NCBI GenBank assembly: GCA_002492465.1
Contig: DKYT01000019.1
Location: 1,000 to 64,999, forward strand
Length of the DNA: 64,000 nt
Direction: 5' to 3'
DNA from: Lachnospiraceae bacterium UBA7093
GTDB lineage: Bacteria; Bacillota; Clostridia; Lachnospirales; Lachnospiraceae
The translations under genes were made by a program, and so were the position numbers. The notes beneath the pieces are model-generated. The model was not told the origin of the DNA. It saw nothing but the letters and a program-made list of their open reading frames with translations, and searched no databases. Positions 1 through 8,024 of the stretch are shown in pieces; the first letter of the stretch is position 1, and each line of letters begins with the position of its first letter.

Positions 1-1
1 T

Positions 2-1207
2 GCATTTGAAGGCGGATACGGCGCAGATATGTGGACAGAAGTGGTAGCAGCTTTTGAGAATTCACATCCCGGCGTTAAGGTGGAGCTTACCATCGACAAG
101 AAGATTGAGGACGTAATCAGCCCCAGTATGAAAGCGGGCGATTATCCTGACGTAGTACATCTTGCAACAGGACGCGAGGCAGCCCTTACAGAAACCCTCA
201 CTAAGGAAAACGCTCTTCTTCCTTTGACCGATGTGCTTGAAATGACAGTACCCGGTGAAGATGTAAAAGTAAAGGATAAGATCATTCCCGGATTTTTGGA
301 TACTCTTGCAACCAATCCTTATGGAGACGGCGTAACTTACTATGCGCCTATGTTCTACAGCCCCTGCGGTTTGTTCTACAATGCAGGATTGTTTAAGGAA
401 AAAGGATGGGATGTTCCTACTACATGGGAAGAAATGTGGGCGTTAGGTGATACGGCAGCAGCAGATGGCATTGCGCTGTTCACTTATCCGACAACCGGAT
501 ATTTTGATGCATTTACATATGCAACCCTCGCTTCTGCAGGCGGTTCCGATTTCTTCAACAGCTGCATGACCTATGAAGATGGTATTTGGGAAAGTGAAAA
601 TGCAACTAAAGTATTTGATCTGGTTGGTCAGCTTGCAAAGTATACGGAAGGTACAACCGTTGCAAACGCAAACAACGATAACTTTACAAAGAATCAGCAG
701 TTAATTCTGGACAACAAAGCAATCTTCTGCCCTAACGGCACATGGCTGCCCGGCGAGATGGCTGACGCGCCCAGAGCAGATGGTTTTGAGTGGGGCTTTA
801 TGGCAATTCCTGCAGTAAACGAAGGCGGAGCAGGCTGTTCCTTCTGCTGGTTTGAGCAGATGTGGATTCCTGCAGCAGCACAGAATCAGGATATGGCAAA
901 AGAATTTGTAGCATATATGTACTCTGACGAAGCAGCAAAGATTTTTGCAAAATCTACCGCTATCCAGCCTATTGCTGGTGTCAGCAATTATCTGGAAGGC
1001 GACAATAAGATGTTCTACAGCATTTATGATAACGGCGCAACCGCAGTTATGGGCGGATTTGCAGCAACTGCACCGGTAGAAGGCGTTAACATGCTTGACG
1101 TTTTGTGCGGAACAGTGAACAGTATCGTAAGCGGCGACAAGACGGTTGCGGATTGGCAGGCAGCTGTAGAGGAAGCAAGTGATAAATTAAGAGCGGCAAT
1201 GGAATAG
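2..1207 (+). CDS. ABC sugar transporter substrate-binding protein (5' partial)
   Basis: Family 1 extracellular solute-binding protein that would capture an oligosaccharide and hand it to the two permeases downstream. The frame is open from the first bases of the window (AFEGGYGADMW...), so the signal peptide, lipobox and N terminus lie outside; the ATG at 29 is internal. About 401 residues remain. The aromatic-rich core (FYSPCGLFYNAGLFKEKGW, then PTTWEEMW) and the C-terminal helix ending KLRAAME are typical of family 1 sugar-binding proteins. Because the same operon carries GH112 phosphorylase and hexosamine kinase genes, the ligand is probably galacto-N-biose or lacto-N-biose; that is inference. 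A terminator-like hairpin follows the stop, which fits the usual excess of binding protein over permease. Confidence 0.9.
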   Translation, partial: AFEGGYGADMWTEVVAAFENSHPGVKVELTIDKKIEDVISPSMKAGDYPDVVHLATGREAALTETLTKENALLPLTDVLEMTVPGEDVKVKDKIIPGFLDTLATNPYGDGVTYYAPMFYSPCGLFYNAGLFKEKGWDVPTTWEEMWALGDTAAADGIALFTYPTTGYFDAFTYATLASAGGSDFFNSCMTYEDGIWESENATKVFDLVGQLAKYTEGTTVANANNDNFTKNQQLILDNKAIFCPNGTWLPGEMADAPRADGFEWGFMAIPAVNEGGAGCSFCWFEQMWIPAAAQNQDMAKEFVAYMYSDEAAKIFAKSTAIQPIAGVSNYLEGDNKMFYSIYDNGATAVMGGFAATAPVEGVNMLDVLCGTVNSIVSGDKTVADWQAAVEEASDKLRAAME

Positions 1208-1218
1208 AAATTTAAGGG

Positions 1219-1255
1219 GTGCTCCAGAGGTTTCCGCCTTTGGAGCACTTTTTTT
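1219..1255 (+). terminator. intrinsic terminator / attenuator between binding protein and permeases
   Basis: A 12-bp stem (1219-1230 with 1237-1248, one G-U pair) has a 6-base loop and is followed by seven T. It lies 12 bases after the binding-protein stop and before the first permease. Since the permeases belong to the same transport system, partial read-through (attenuation) is more likely than full termination. Confidence 0.8.
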
Positions 1256-1276
1256 AACAGGAACGGAGGTATGAAT

Positions 1277-2170
1277 GTGAAAAAGGGTAAAGCAAGAAGC
1301 GTTTTTATCGGGGTATGCGTAGCGCCGGCAGTAATATTATTTATTATTTTTATGCTGATACCTACCTTTAATGTATTTAAAATGTCGCTTTATAAATGGG
1401 GAGGATATTCCAACAACAAGGAATTTGTAGGGCTTAACAACTTTAAGATCCTGATCGAAGATATGAACTTTTTCCGTTCCTTCCAGAATACTGTCCTTTT
1501 AATCGTCTGCGTGACCATTGTGACAATGGCGCTTGCTTTGATTTTTGCAGCAATTCTCTCCAGAGAGGAAATTAAGGGGCAGAATTTTTTCAGGATTGTG
1601 TTTTACATTCCCAATATTTTATCGGTGGTGGTTATATCGGCTATCTTCTCGGCAATTTATGACCCCAATAACGGACTTTTAAACAGTATCATAGGAATTT
1701 TCAGGGGGAGCGAGAAAACGCCGATTTTATGGCTGGGGGATCAGAAGCTGGTAATTTATAGCTTGGTGATTGCCATGATCTGGCAGGCGATCGGTTATTA
1801 CATGGTTATGTATATGGCAAGTATGGCAAGCGTACCGGAAAGCCTTTATGAGTCAGCAAACCTGGAAGGGGCAGGGAGAATACAGCAGTTTTTCTCCATT
1901 ACCCTGCCGCTGATTTGGACAAATGTAAGAACTACCCTGACTTTTTTTGTAATCAGCTCTATCAATTTAAGTTTTCTGTTTGTAAAAGCGCTTACAAGCG
2001 GAGGACCGGACGGTGCAACAGAAGTATTCTTAAGTTACATGTATAAACAGGCCTACACCAATTCCTCTTATGGATATGGCATGGCGATCGGCGTAGTGGT
2101 ATTCTTATTCTCCTTTGGGTTGTCGGCATTGGTCAACTTTGCTACCAAGAGAGAACCATTGGAATTTTAA
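1277..2170 (+). CDS. ABC sugar transporter permease (MalF/UgpA type)
   Basis: Inner-membrane subunit of a carbohydrate ABC importer, 297 residues from GTG 1277. I prefer this GTG because GGAGG (1265-1269) is 7 bases upstream of it, but only 1 base upstream of the in-frame ATG at 1271. About six membrane segments are visible, starting with a hydrophobic stretch from residue 8. The EAA loop that docks the ATPase is present (ESANLEGAGRIQQFFSITLP). The next gene is the partner permease, 12 bases downstream. No ATPase gene is in the operon; such systems in Firmicutes commonly share an MsmX-type ATPase encoded elsewhere. Confidence 0.93.
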   Translation: MKKGKARSVFIGVCVAPAVILFIIFMLIPTFNVFKMSLYKWGGYSNNKEFVGLNNFKILIEDMNFFRSFQNTVLLIVCVTIVTMALALIFAAILSREEIKGQNFFRIVFYIPNILSVVVISAIFSAIYDPNNGLLNSIIGIFRGSEKTPILWLGDQKLVIYSLVIAMIWQAIGYYMVMYMASMASVPESLYESANLEGAGRIQQFFSITLPLIWTNVRTTLTFFVISSINLSFLFVKALTSGGPDGATEVFLSYMYKQAYTNSSYGYGMAIGVVVFLFSFGLSALVNFATKREPLEF

Positions 2171-2182
2171 GGAGGGGGACAG

Positions 2183-3064
2183 ATGAAAAAGAAAAAGGAA
2201 ATGAGTTTTGATACTCTGTATAAAATTTTTATATATGTTGCCCTGATTACGCTTGCCGTCAGCATTGTGATACCGGTGGGGTGGGTATTTTTAGCATCTA
2301 TCAAAGAAAATTCGGAATTTTACGGCAATCCCTGGTCTATGCCGAAAGGCGTTTATTTTCAGAACTTTATTGACGCCTTTGAAAAGGCAAGAATGGGCGA
2401 GTACTTTATGAATTCTGTGCTGGTAACGGCGCTGGCCCTTGCCATATTGCTGGTGGTGGCGCTGCCTGCGGCTTACGTGCTTGCAAGGTATAGGTTCAGA
2501 GGCAGTAAGCTGATTAACGTAATGTTTATGGGCGGTTTGTTCATCAATGTGAATTACATTGTAGTTCCTATTTTCCTGATGTTTGTAGATGCAGACAAAT
2601 TTTTAAGAAATTTGGGAGGAGAAGGCTTTTTCCTGAATAATCTTTTTATTGTCGCTTTGGTGTACGCATCCACGGCGCTTCCTTTTACCATTTACCTGCT
2701 TTCCGGTTTCTTTGTTACCATACCGAGGGATTATGAGGAGGCGGCTTATGTGGACGGCAGCGGTTATTTCAGGACAATGGTTAAAATCATGATGCCTATG
2801 GCGCTGCCAAGTATCATTACAGTGATTTTGTTTAACTTCTTGTCCTTCTGGAATGAATATATTATTTCCATGACCTTGCTCACAAAGGATGCAAAAACCC
2901 TTCCGGTGGGTCTTATGCAGTTGATGCAGGCCCAGAAAGCAGCCGCCAATTATGGACAGCTCTATGCCGGGCTGGTGATTGTAATGCTTCCTACCTTGAT
3001 TTTGTATATTATGGTGCAGAAGAAGCTGACCCAGGGAATGAGCCTTGGCGGATTGAAGGGTTAA
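2183..3064 (+). CDS. ABC sugar transporter permease (MalG/UgpE type)
   Basis: Second permease of the sugar importer, 293 residues, with an N-terminal membrane segment at about 15-35 and further helices to about 285. The EAA loop reads EEAAYVDGSGYFRTMVKIMM, and the C terminus KLTQGMSLGGLKG is typical of MalG-type subunits. The ribosome site GGAGGGGG (2171-2178) starts immediately after the upstream stop, so the two permeases are probably translated from one message. The downstream 54-residue membrane protein follows after 12 bases. Confidence 0.93.
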   Translation: MKKKKEMSFDTLYKIFIYVALITLAVSIVIPVGWVFLASIKENSEFYGNPWSMPKGVYFQNFIDAFEKARMGEYFMNSVLVTALALAILLVVALPAAYVLARYRFRGSKLINVMFMGGLFINVNYIVVPIFLMFVDADKFLRNLGGEGFFLNNLFIVALVYASTALPFTIYLLSGFFVTIPRDYEEAAYVDGSGYFRTMVKIMMPMALPSIITVILFNFLSFWNEYIISMTLLTKDAKTLPVGLMQLMQAQKAAANYGQLYAGLVIVMLPTLILYIMVQKKLTQGMSLGGLKG

Positions 3065-3076
3065 AGGAGGTAAATT

Positions 3077-3241
3077 ATGAAGTGGATTGTTAAGTTACTT
3101 TATTTGCTGGTCTTTATTTTCAGCATGGTATTGATCGTAGTGGGACAGCGCAGAATAGGACCGGCAGGACTTTTGGTTATGCTGATCGGTCTTGTGGGTA
3201 TTTTGGTCCTCCTTTATCTGTATAATAAAAAATTTCAATAG
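3077..3241 (+). CDS. small two-helix membrane protein in the galacto-N-biose operon (DUF6903-like)
   Basis: A 54-residue protein (MKWIVKLLYLLVFIFSMVLI...) preceded by AAAGGAGG (3063-3070), so it is a real gene despite its size. It has two hydrophobic helices (about residues 4-22 and 30-48) separated by a short charged turn, GQRRIGPAG. It sits between the permeases and the phosphorylase with tight spacing on both sides, so it is probably translated in stoichiometry with them. From memory it resembles the small Clostridia family DUF6903, which occurs in sugar operons; no function is established. A transporter accessory role is a guess from position. Confidence 0.75.
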   Translation: MKWIVKLLYLLVFIFSMVLIVVGQRRIGPAGLLVMLIGLVGILVLLYLYNKKFQ

Positions 3242-3257
3242 CGGAATGGAGGAAAAA

Positions 3258-5432
3258 ATGAAAATAGAAAGTGCGGGCAGACTGACGCTGCCTACAGATG
3301 TGGATATGGTGGAGGAAACCATACGCCTTAAGAATCTTCTGGGCGCGGATGCGCTGCGGGATTGTGACGGAACCACCATGCCGGAAGAGCTTTTGGAACA
3401 GGATGCCAAAATTTACGCTACTTACTATACCACCAGAAAAGACAATGACTGGGCGATGAAACATCCTGAGGAAATTCAACAGGAATACCTGATCAGCGAT
3501 TGTGTAACGGCAAGAGAGAGCCGCCTTCGTATAAAGCTTATGAAGGGATTCCACACGGAGCAGCTTAAGGTAAACACCATAGATTCGCCCAAGCGGTGGT
3601 GGGAGGTAATAGACAGAACCACAGGAGAGATCGTACCAGCGGATCAGTGGGAATATGAGGAGGATACGGGAGAGGTTGTGCTGACATCGATTCCCTATCA
3701 TCAGTATACGGTAAGTTTTCTTGCTTTTCTCATCTGGGATCCGGTACATATGTATAATTTTATTACCAATGACTGGAAGAATGCGCCCCATCAGCTGACT
3801 TATGATGTGAGGCAGCCCAAGACGCAGGCGTATGTAAAGGAGAAGCTTAAAAAGTGGTGTGAGGAAAACCCTCATGTGAATGTTGTGCGTTTTACTACTT
3901 TTTTTCATCAGTTTACATTGACCTTTGACGATCAAAAAAGAGAAAAATATGTGGAATGGTTTGGTTATAGCGCCAGTGTCAGTCCTTATATTCTGGAGCA
4001 GTTTGAAAAATGGGCGGGTTATCCTTTCAGACCGGAATATATTGTAGACCAGGGGTATCACAATTCGATCTTTCGTGTGCCATCCAAAGAATTTCGGGAT
4101 TTTATAGAGTTTCAGCAGATAGAAGTCTGCAAACTGGCAAAGGAGCTGGTAGATATTGTACACAGCTACGGTAAGGAAGCCATGATGTTTTTGGGAGATC
4201 ATTGGATTGGTACAGAACCTTATGGTAAATATTTTGAGAGCATTGGGCTGGACGCTGTGGTAGGTTCCGTGGGAGATGGCGTTACCTTGCGTATGATTTC
4301 AGATATTAAAGGGGTAAAATACACGGAAGGACGTCTTTTGCCATATTTTTTCCCGGATGTATTTACAGAAGGAGGAGATCCCATAGGGGAGGCACAGGAC
4401 AATTGGATGAAGGCAAGAAGGGCAATTCTCCGTTCTCCTTTGGACAGAATCGGATATGGGGGATACTTAAAGCTTGCCGCTCAGTGGCCTGGTTTTATTG
4501 ATCAGATTCAAAGGGTAGTAAGCGAATTCAGACAGATCCATCAATACATGCAGGGGACAAAAGCATATGTGGCGCCTTTTAAGGTGGGTATTTTAAACTG
4601 CTGGGGCAATCTCAGAAGATGGATGTCCAATCAGGTGCACCATGCGCTTTGGTACCGGGAGATTTATTCCTATGTGGGAGTGATCGAGTGCTTAAGCGGA
4701 ATGCCTGTAGATGTGGAGTTTTTAACCTTCGATGAGCTCAAGGAAGGAATTGACCCGGAAATTAAGGTGCTCATTAATGCAGGGGACGCCTATACCGCAT
4801 GGAGCGGCGCCGAGAACTGGAAGGATGAAAGTGTCGTGTGCGCCGTCCGCAGATTTGTGGATCAGGGCGGAGGCTTTATTGGAGTGGGAGAACCCAGCGC
4901 CTGTCAATACCAGGGGCATTATTTCCAGCTCAGCGATGTGCTGGGAGTGGACAGGGAGATGGGATTTTCCATGAGTACCGACAAATATAATGAAATGAAC
5001 AAAGAGCATTTCATTTTGGAGGATGTGCCCGGTGAGATTGATTTCGGAGAAGGTAAAAGCCGTATTTACGCCCAGGGTGAAAATTATCAGATCCTGAATA
5101 TGGATGGAAAATACAGCCGGCTGGTAGTTAATACCTATGGAAAGGGCAGAAGCGTTTATTTTGCAGGACTTCCCTATTCACCTCAAAACTGCCGTCTTTT
5201 GCTGCGGGCAATTTATTATGCGGCGCATCGGGAGGAGGAAATGATGAAGTTTTATGTTACAAATGTGGACACAGAGCTTGCCGTCTTTGAGCAGACAAAA
5301 AAGATTGCGGTCATTAACAACTCCAAGGAGCCGAGGCAGACTGATTTGTATGTGCATGGCAGGCTGACGGAGCGTCTCGATCTGGAGCCTATGGAAATGA
5401 GATGGGTAGATTATAAGGAGCAGGATATATGA
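3258..5432 (+). CDS. gnpA: 1,3-beta-galactosyl-N-acetylhexosamine phosphorylase (GH112)
   Basis: Cytoplasmic phosphorylase that splits galacto-N-biose or lacto-N-biose with phosphate into galactose 1-phosphate and GalNAc or GlcNAc. From ATG 3258 (GGAGG at 3248-3252) the protein has 724 residues, the usual GH112 length of about 720. It shows the family layout: an N-terminal alpha/beta barrel rich in aromatics (VVRFTTFFHQFTLTFDD, FLGDHWIGTEPYGKYF), a middle Rossmann-like domain (about 430-650: GGGFIGVGEPSACQYQGHYF) and a small C-terminal beta domain. No signal peptide. The next gene overlaps by 4 bases and encodes the kinase for the released hexosamine, which fixes the pathway. The window cannot tell whether galacto-N-biose, lacto-N-biose or galactosyl-rhamnose is preferred. 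Confidence 0.92.
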   Translation: MKIESAGRLTLPTDVDMVEETIRLKNLLGADALRDCDGTTMPEELLEQDAKIYATYYTTRKDNDWAMKHPEEIQQEYLISDCVTARESRLRIKLMKGFHTEQLKVNTIDSPKRWWEVIDRTTGEIVPADQWEYEEDTGEVVLTSIPYHQYTVSFLAFLIWDPVHMYNFITNDWKNAPHQLTYDVRQPKTQAYVKEKLKKWCEENPHVNVVRFTTFFHQFTLTFDDQKREKYVEWFGYSASVSPYILEQFEKWAGYPFRPEYIVDQGYHNSIFRVPSKEFRDFIEFQQIEVCKLAKELVDIVHSYGKEAMMFLGDHWIGTEPYGKYFESIGLDAVVGSVGDGVTLRMISDIKGVKYTEGRLLPYFFPDVFTEGGDPIGEAQDNWMKARRAILRSPLDRIGYGGYLKLAAQWPGFIDQIQRVVSEFRQIHQYMQGTKAYVAPFKVGILNCWGNLRRWMSNQVHHALWYREIYSYVGVIECLSGMPVDVEFLTFDELKEGIDPEIKVLINAGDAYTAWSGAENWKDESVVCAVRRFVDQGGGFIGVGEPSACQYQGHYFQLSDVLGVDREMGFSMSTDKYNEMNKEHFILEDVPGEIDFGEGKSRIYAQGENYQILNMDGKYSRLVVNTYGKGRSVYFAGLPYSPQNCRLLLRAIYYAAHREEEMMKFYVTNVDTELAVFEQTKKIAVINNSKEPRQTDLYVHGRLTERLDLEPMEMRWVDYKEQDI

Positions 5433-6547
5433 GTGAAGAAATTTTGAATAGCAGTCAAATAAATGAAGTGATTGCAGCATTTGCCACAGAGGGGAAGGTA
5501 ATCGACCAAAAGCCTTATGGAAACGGTCATATCAACGATACCTTTTTAATTACCTGCCAGCTTCCCGATGAGGAAAGAAAGAGGTATATTCTTCAGAGGA
5601 TGAATCACAGCATTTTTAAAAATCCGGGTCAGCTGATGGAAAATCTGGTGAACGTTACGGAGTACCTGCGCAGGGTGATTGTTACCCAGGGAGGCGATCC
5701 GGACAGGGAAACCTTAAATGTAGTGAAAACCAGGCAGGGAGATAACTATTATGAGGACAGCCGCCACAATTACTGGAGAATGGTTTTGTACATAGAAAGA
5801 ACCATATGTCTGGAGCAGGTAGAAAGCGAAAAGGATTTTTATGACTGCGGCGTTGCCTTTGGAAATTTCCAGAGAATGCTTGCAGACTATCCTTCGGAAA
5901 AGCTTTATGAAACCATTCCCAATTTCCATAACACCCCTTCCCGCTTCCGTGATTTTCAAAGGGCGGTACAGGAAGACAAAATGTGCCGGGCGGCACAGGT
6001 GAAAGAAGAGATCGCGTTTGCTTTTGCAAGAGAAAAGGATACCTCTGTTTTGGTAGATCTTCTGGCGGAAGGAAAGCTGCCCCTTCGAGTAACCCACAAT
6101 GATACCAAGTTGAACAATATCCTGTTTGACCAGGACAGCAGAAAGGCGATATGTATCATAGATTTGGATACGGTAATGCCCGGGCTTTCCCACTATGATT
6201 TTGGGGATTCCATTCGCACCGGAGCCAGTACAGGGGCGGAGGACGAACAGGATTTAAGCAAGATTGAGATGGATCTGTCCATGTTTGAGGTCTTTACAAA
6301 GGGATTTCTGGAGGGATGCGGCGGGAGCCTTACGGAAAAGGAAATTGAGACGCTTCCTATGGGAGCGAAGCTGATGACCTACGAGTGCGGCATACGGTTC
6401 CTTGCCGATTATCTGGAAGGGGACGTATACTATAAGATTCACAGAGAGCATCATAATCTGGACCGGGCGAGAACGCAGTTTAAGCTGGTGGCGGATATGG
6501 AGGCAAAGTGGGATCAGATGATGGCGATAGTAGAAAAATATAAATAG
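5429..6547 (+). CDS. nahK: N-acetylhexosamine 1-kinase (NahK/LnpB type)
   Basis: Aminoglycoside-phosphotransferase-fold sugar kinase, 372 residues. It would phosphorylate the GlcNAc or GalNAc set free by the upstream phosphorylase at the anomeric position. The catalytic loop RVTHNDTKLNNILFD and the metal-binding CIIDLDTVMPG are both intact, and the N-terminal lobe has the nucleotide-binding strand YGNGHINDTFLI. Start ATG 5429 overlaps the gnpA stop in ATGA, so translation is probably coupled. The other Leloir genes that accompany this pair in bifidobacteria (uridylyltransferase, epimerase) are not in this window. Confidence 0.88.
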   Translation: MSEEILNSSQINEVIAAFATEGKVIDQKPYGNGHINDTFLITCQLPDEERKRYILQRMNHSIFKNPGQLMENLVNVTEYLRRVIVTQGGDPDRETLNVVKTRQGDNYYEDSRHNYWRMVLYIERTICLEQVESEKDFYDCGVAFGNFQRMLADYPSEKLYETIPNFHNTPSRFRDFQRAVQEDKMCRAAQVKEEIAFAFAREKDTSVLVDLLAEGKLPLRVTHNDTKLNNILFDQDSRKAICIIDLDTVMPGLSHYDFGDSIRTGASTGAEDEQDLSKIEMDLSMFEVFTKGFLEGCGGSLTEKEIETLPMGAKLMTYECGIRFLADYLEGDVYYKIHREHHNLDRARTQFKLVADMEAKWDQMMAIVEKYK

Positions 6548-6562
6548 TGATGATCCAAATTG

Positions 6563-6609
6563 ATTTCAGCTTAGAACGTATCCGGTTAACGGTGGTTCTA
6601 AGCTGAAAT
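6563..6609. repeat. 15-bp perfect inverted repeat after the glycan operon
   Basis: ATTTCAGCTTAGAAC (6563-6577) is repeated exactly in inverse orientation at 6595-6609, with a 17-base loop. It begins 16 bases after the nahK stop. No T-run follows (GCATTTAGG), so it is not a textbook intrinsic terminator, although it could end or stabilise the operon message. It lies upstream of the separate mtaD promoter. Confidence 0.75.
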
Positions 6610-6648
6610 GCATTTAGGAGTCAAGTATGGCAGTTTTCCAAATGTTTG

Positions 6649-6677
6649 TTGTTTTGGGGAGAGCAATATGATAGAAT
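6649..6677 (+). promoter_or_regulatory. sigma-A type promoter for mtaD-ahcY
   Basis: TTGTTT (6649-6654), a 17-base spacer and TAGAAT (6672-6677) lie 33 bases before the mtaD start. The match is moderate, but it is correctly spaced and separates this unit from the glycan operon. Confidence 0.5.
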
Positions 6678-6710
6678 AAGGGCAGATTGCAGGAAAGGCG
6701 GGATTTTCCG

Positions 6711-8012
6711 ATGGGAATTTTGTTGAAGGATATTCTGGCAGTGGTGCCGGAAGGTGATAAGGATATTATCAAGGAAACCAATATTTATATTGAGGGCAGC
6801 AGGATCAAAAGCATTGGCGCAGAGCCGCAGGGGTTTTGTGCAGATCAGACAATTGACGGTAAGGACAGGCTTGCCATACCGGGGCTTGTGAATTGCCATA
6901 CCCATTCTTATATGTCTTTTATGCGGAATGTGGCGGACGATCTGAGCTTTATGGACTGGCTGTTCGGAACCATCGATCCCATCGAACAGCAGATGACGGA
7001 TGAAGATACTTACTGGGGAGCGTGTCTTGCCATCATCGAGATGATGAAAAGCGGAACGACTTGTTTTAATGATATGCAGATGAATATTCATCAAACCACA
7101 AGAGCGGTAAAAGAATCCGGTATGCGGGCGGTAATCAGCCGGGGGCTGGTGGGCAGCGGCATGGATGAAGGCGGTCAGATGAGGTTAAGGCAGGCTTATG
7201 AGGAGCGGGACGCAGCCAGGGATTGCGACAGACTGACCTTTATGCTGGGACCGCATGCCCCTTATACCTGTGATGAGGCATATATGCGTATTGTTTCTGA
7301 GGAAGCTAAGAAGAATCATATGGGAATTCATGTACACCTTTCTGAAAGTGAGAGCGAAATTCAGCAGATTCAGGAAAAGTACGGCTGTTCTCCCATTGAG
7401 ATGGCGGATCGGAACGGTCTTTTTGACGTGCCTGCAATAGCCGCTCACTGTGTTCAGATTACAGAGAAGGATATGGAGATTCTGAAAAGAAGAAATGTCA
7501 GCGTAGTGACAAATCCGGCAAGCAATATGAAGCTGGGGAATGGATTTGCACCGGTGCCCGCTATGCTGGAAAAGGGAATCAATGTCTGTCTTGGAACCGA
7601 TGGGGCAGCAAGTAATAACAGCCTGAATATGTTTCATGAACTGAGTCTTCTTACTTTAATTCATAAGGGAGTGAAAAGAACTCCTCAGTGCATCAGTGCC
7701 AGAGAAGGCTTCCGAATTGCAACCATAAACGGCGCCAGGGCGCTTGGTCTGGAAAAGGAGATAGGCTCTCTGGAGGAAGGCAAAAAGGCGGATATCGCCA
7801 TTTTGAATTTAAATACGCCTTCTTTAACGCCCAGGAACAATCTTCTTGCAGGACTGTCTTATTCTGCGAACGGCTCCGAGGTGGAGACGGTTATCATTGA
7901 CGGAAAGATTACCATGAAGGACAGAAAAATTCTGACTATGGATGAAAGTCTTGTTTATAAAAAGATCGAAGAGATTATTACCCGCATGGGATTGGATCAG
8001 AAAGAATATTAA
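6711..8012 (+). CDS. mtaD: 5-methylthioadenosine/S-adenosylhomocysteine deaminase (amidohydrolase family)
   Basis: Metal-dependent amidohydrolase of the MtaD/DadD group, which deaminates the adenine ring of SAH, methylthioadenosine or 5'-deoxyadenosine. From ATG 6711 (GGAAAGGCGGG 9 bases upstream) it has 433 residues; an in-frame TTG at 6687 has no ribosome site. The metal ligands are visible: NCHTHSYMSF (about residue 65), IHVHLSESESE, AAHCVQ and LGTDGAASNN. The substrate-pocket signature LGPHAPYTC is also present. The SahH-type gene follows after 12 bases, which points to SAH as the main substrate. The product of that step would be S-inosylhomocysteine. Confidence 0.88.
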   Translation: MGILLKDILAVVPEGDKDIIKETNIYIEGSRIKSIGAEPQGFCADQTIDGKDRLAIPGLVNCHTHSYMSFMRNVADDLSFMDWLFGTIDPIEQQMTDEDTYWGACLAIIEMMKSGTTCFNDMQMNIHQTTRAVKESGMRAVISRGLVGSGMDEGGQMRLRQAYEERDAARDCDRLTFMLGPHAPYTCDEAYMRIVSEEAKKNHMGIHVHLSESESEIQQIQEKYGCSPIEMADRNGLFDVPAIAAHCVQITEKDMEILKRRNVSVVTNPASNMKLGNGFAPVPAMLEKGINVCLGTDGAASNNSLNMFHELSLLTLIHKGVKRTPQCISAREGFRIATINGARALGLEKEIGSLEEGKKADIAILNLNTPSLTPRNNLLAGLSYSANGSEVETVIIDGKITMKDRKILTMDESLVYKKIEEIITRMGLDQKEY

Positions 8013-8024
8013 GGAGGAACCAGA

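Noticed and set aside
3177..4202. Long minus-strand open frame opposite the first half of the GH112 gene
   Set aside because: The plus-strand protein is a full-length recognised enzyme; the opposite frame has no ribosome site and no recognisable protein features.
6687..6710. TTG 6687 as start of mtaD
   Set aside because: No ribosome site precedes it, and the purine-rich GGAAAGGCGGG lies between it and ATG 6711, which is therefore preferred.
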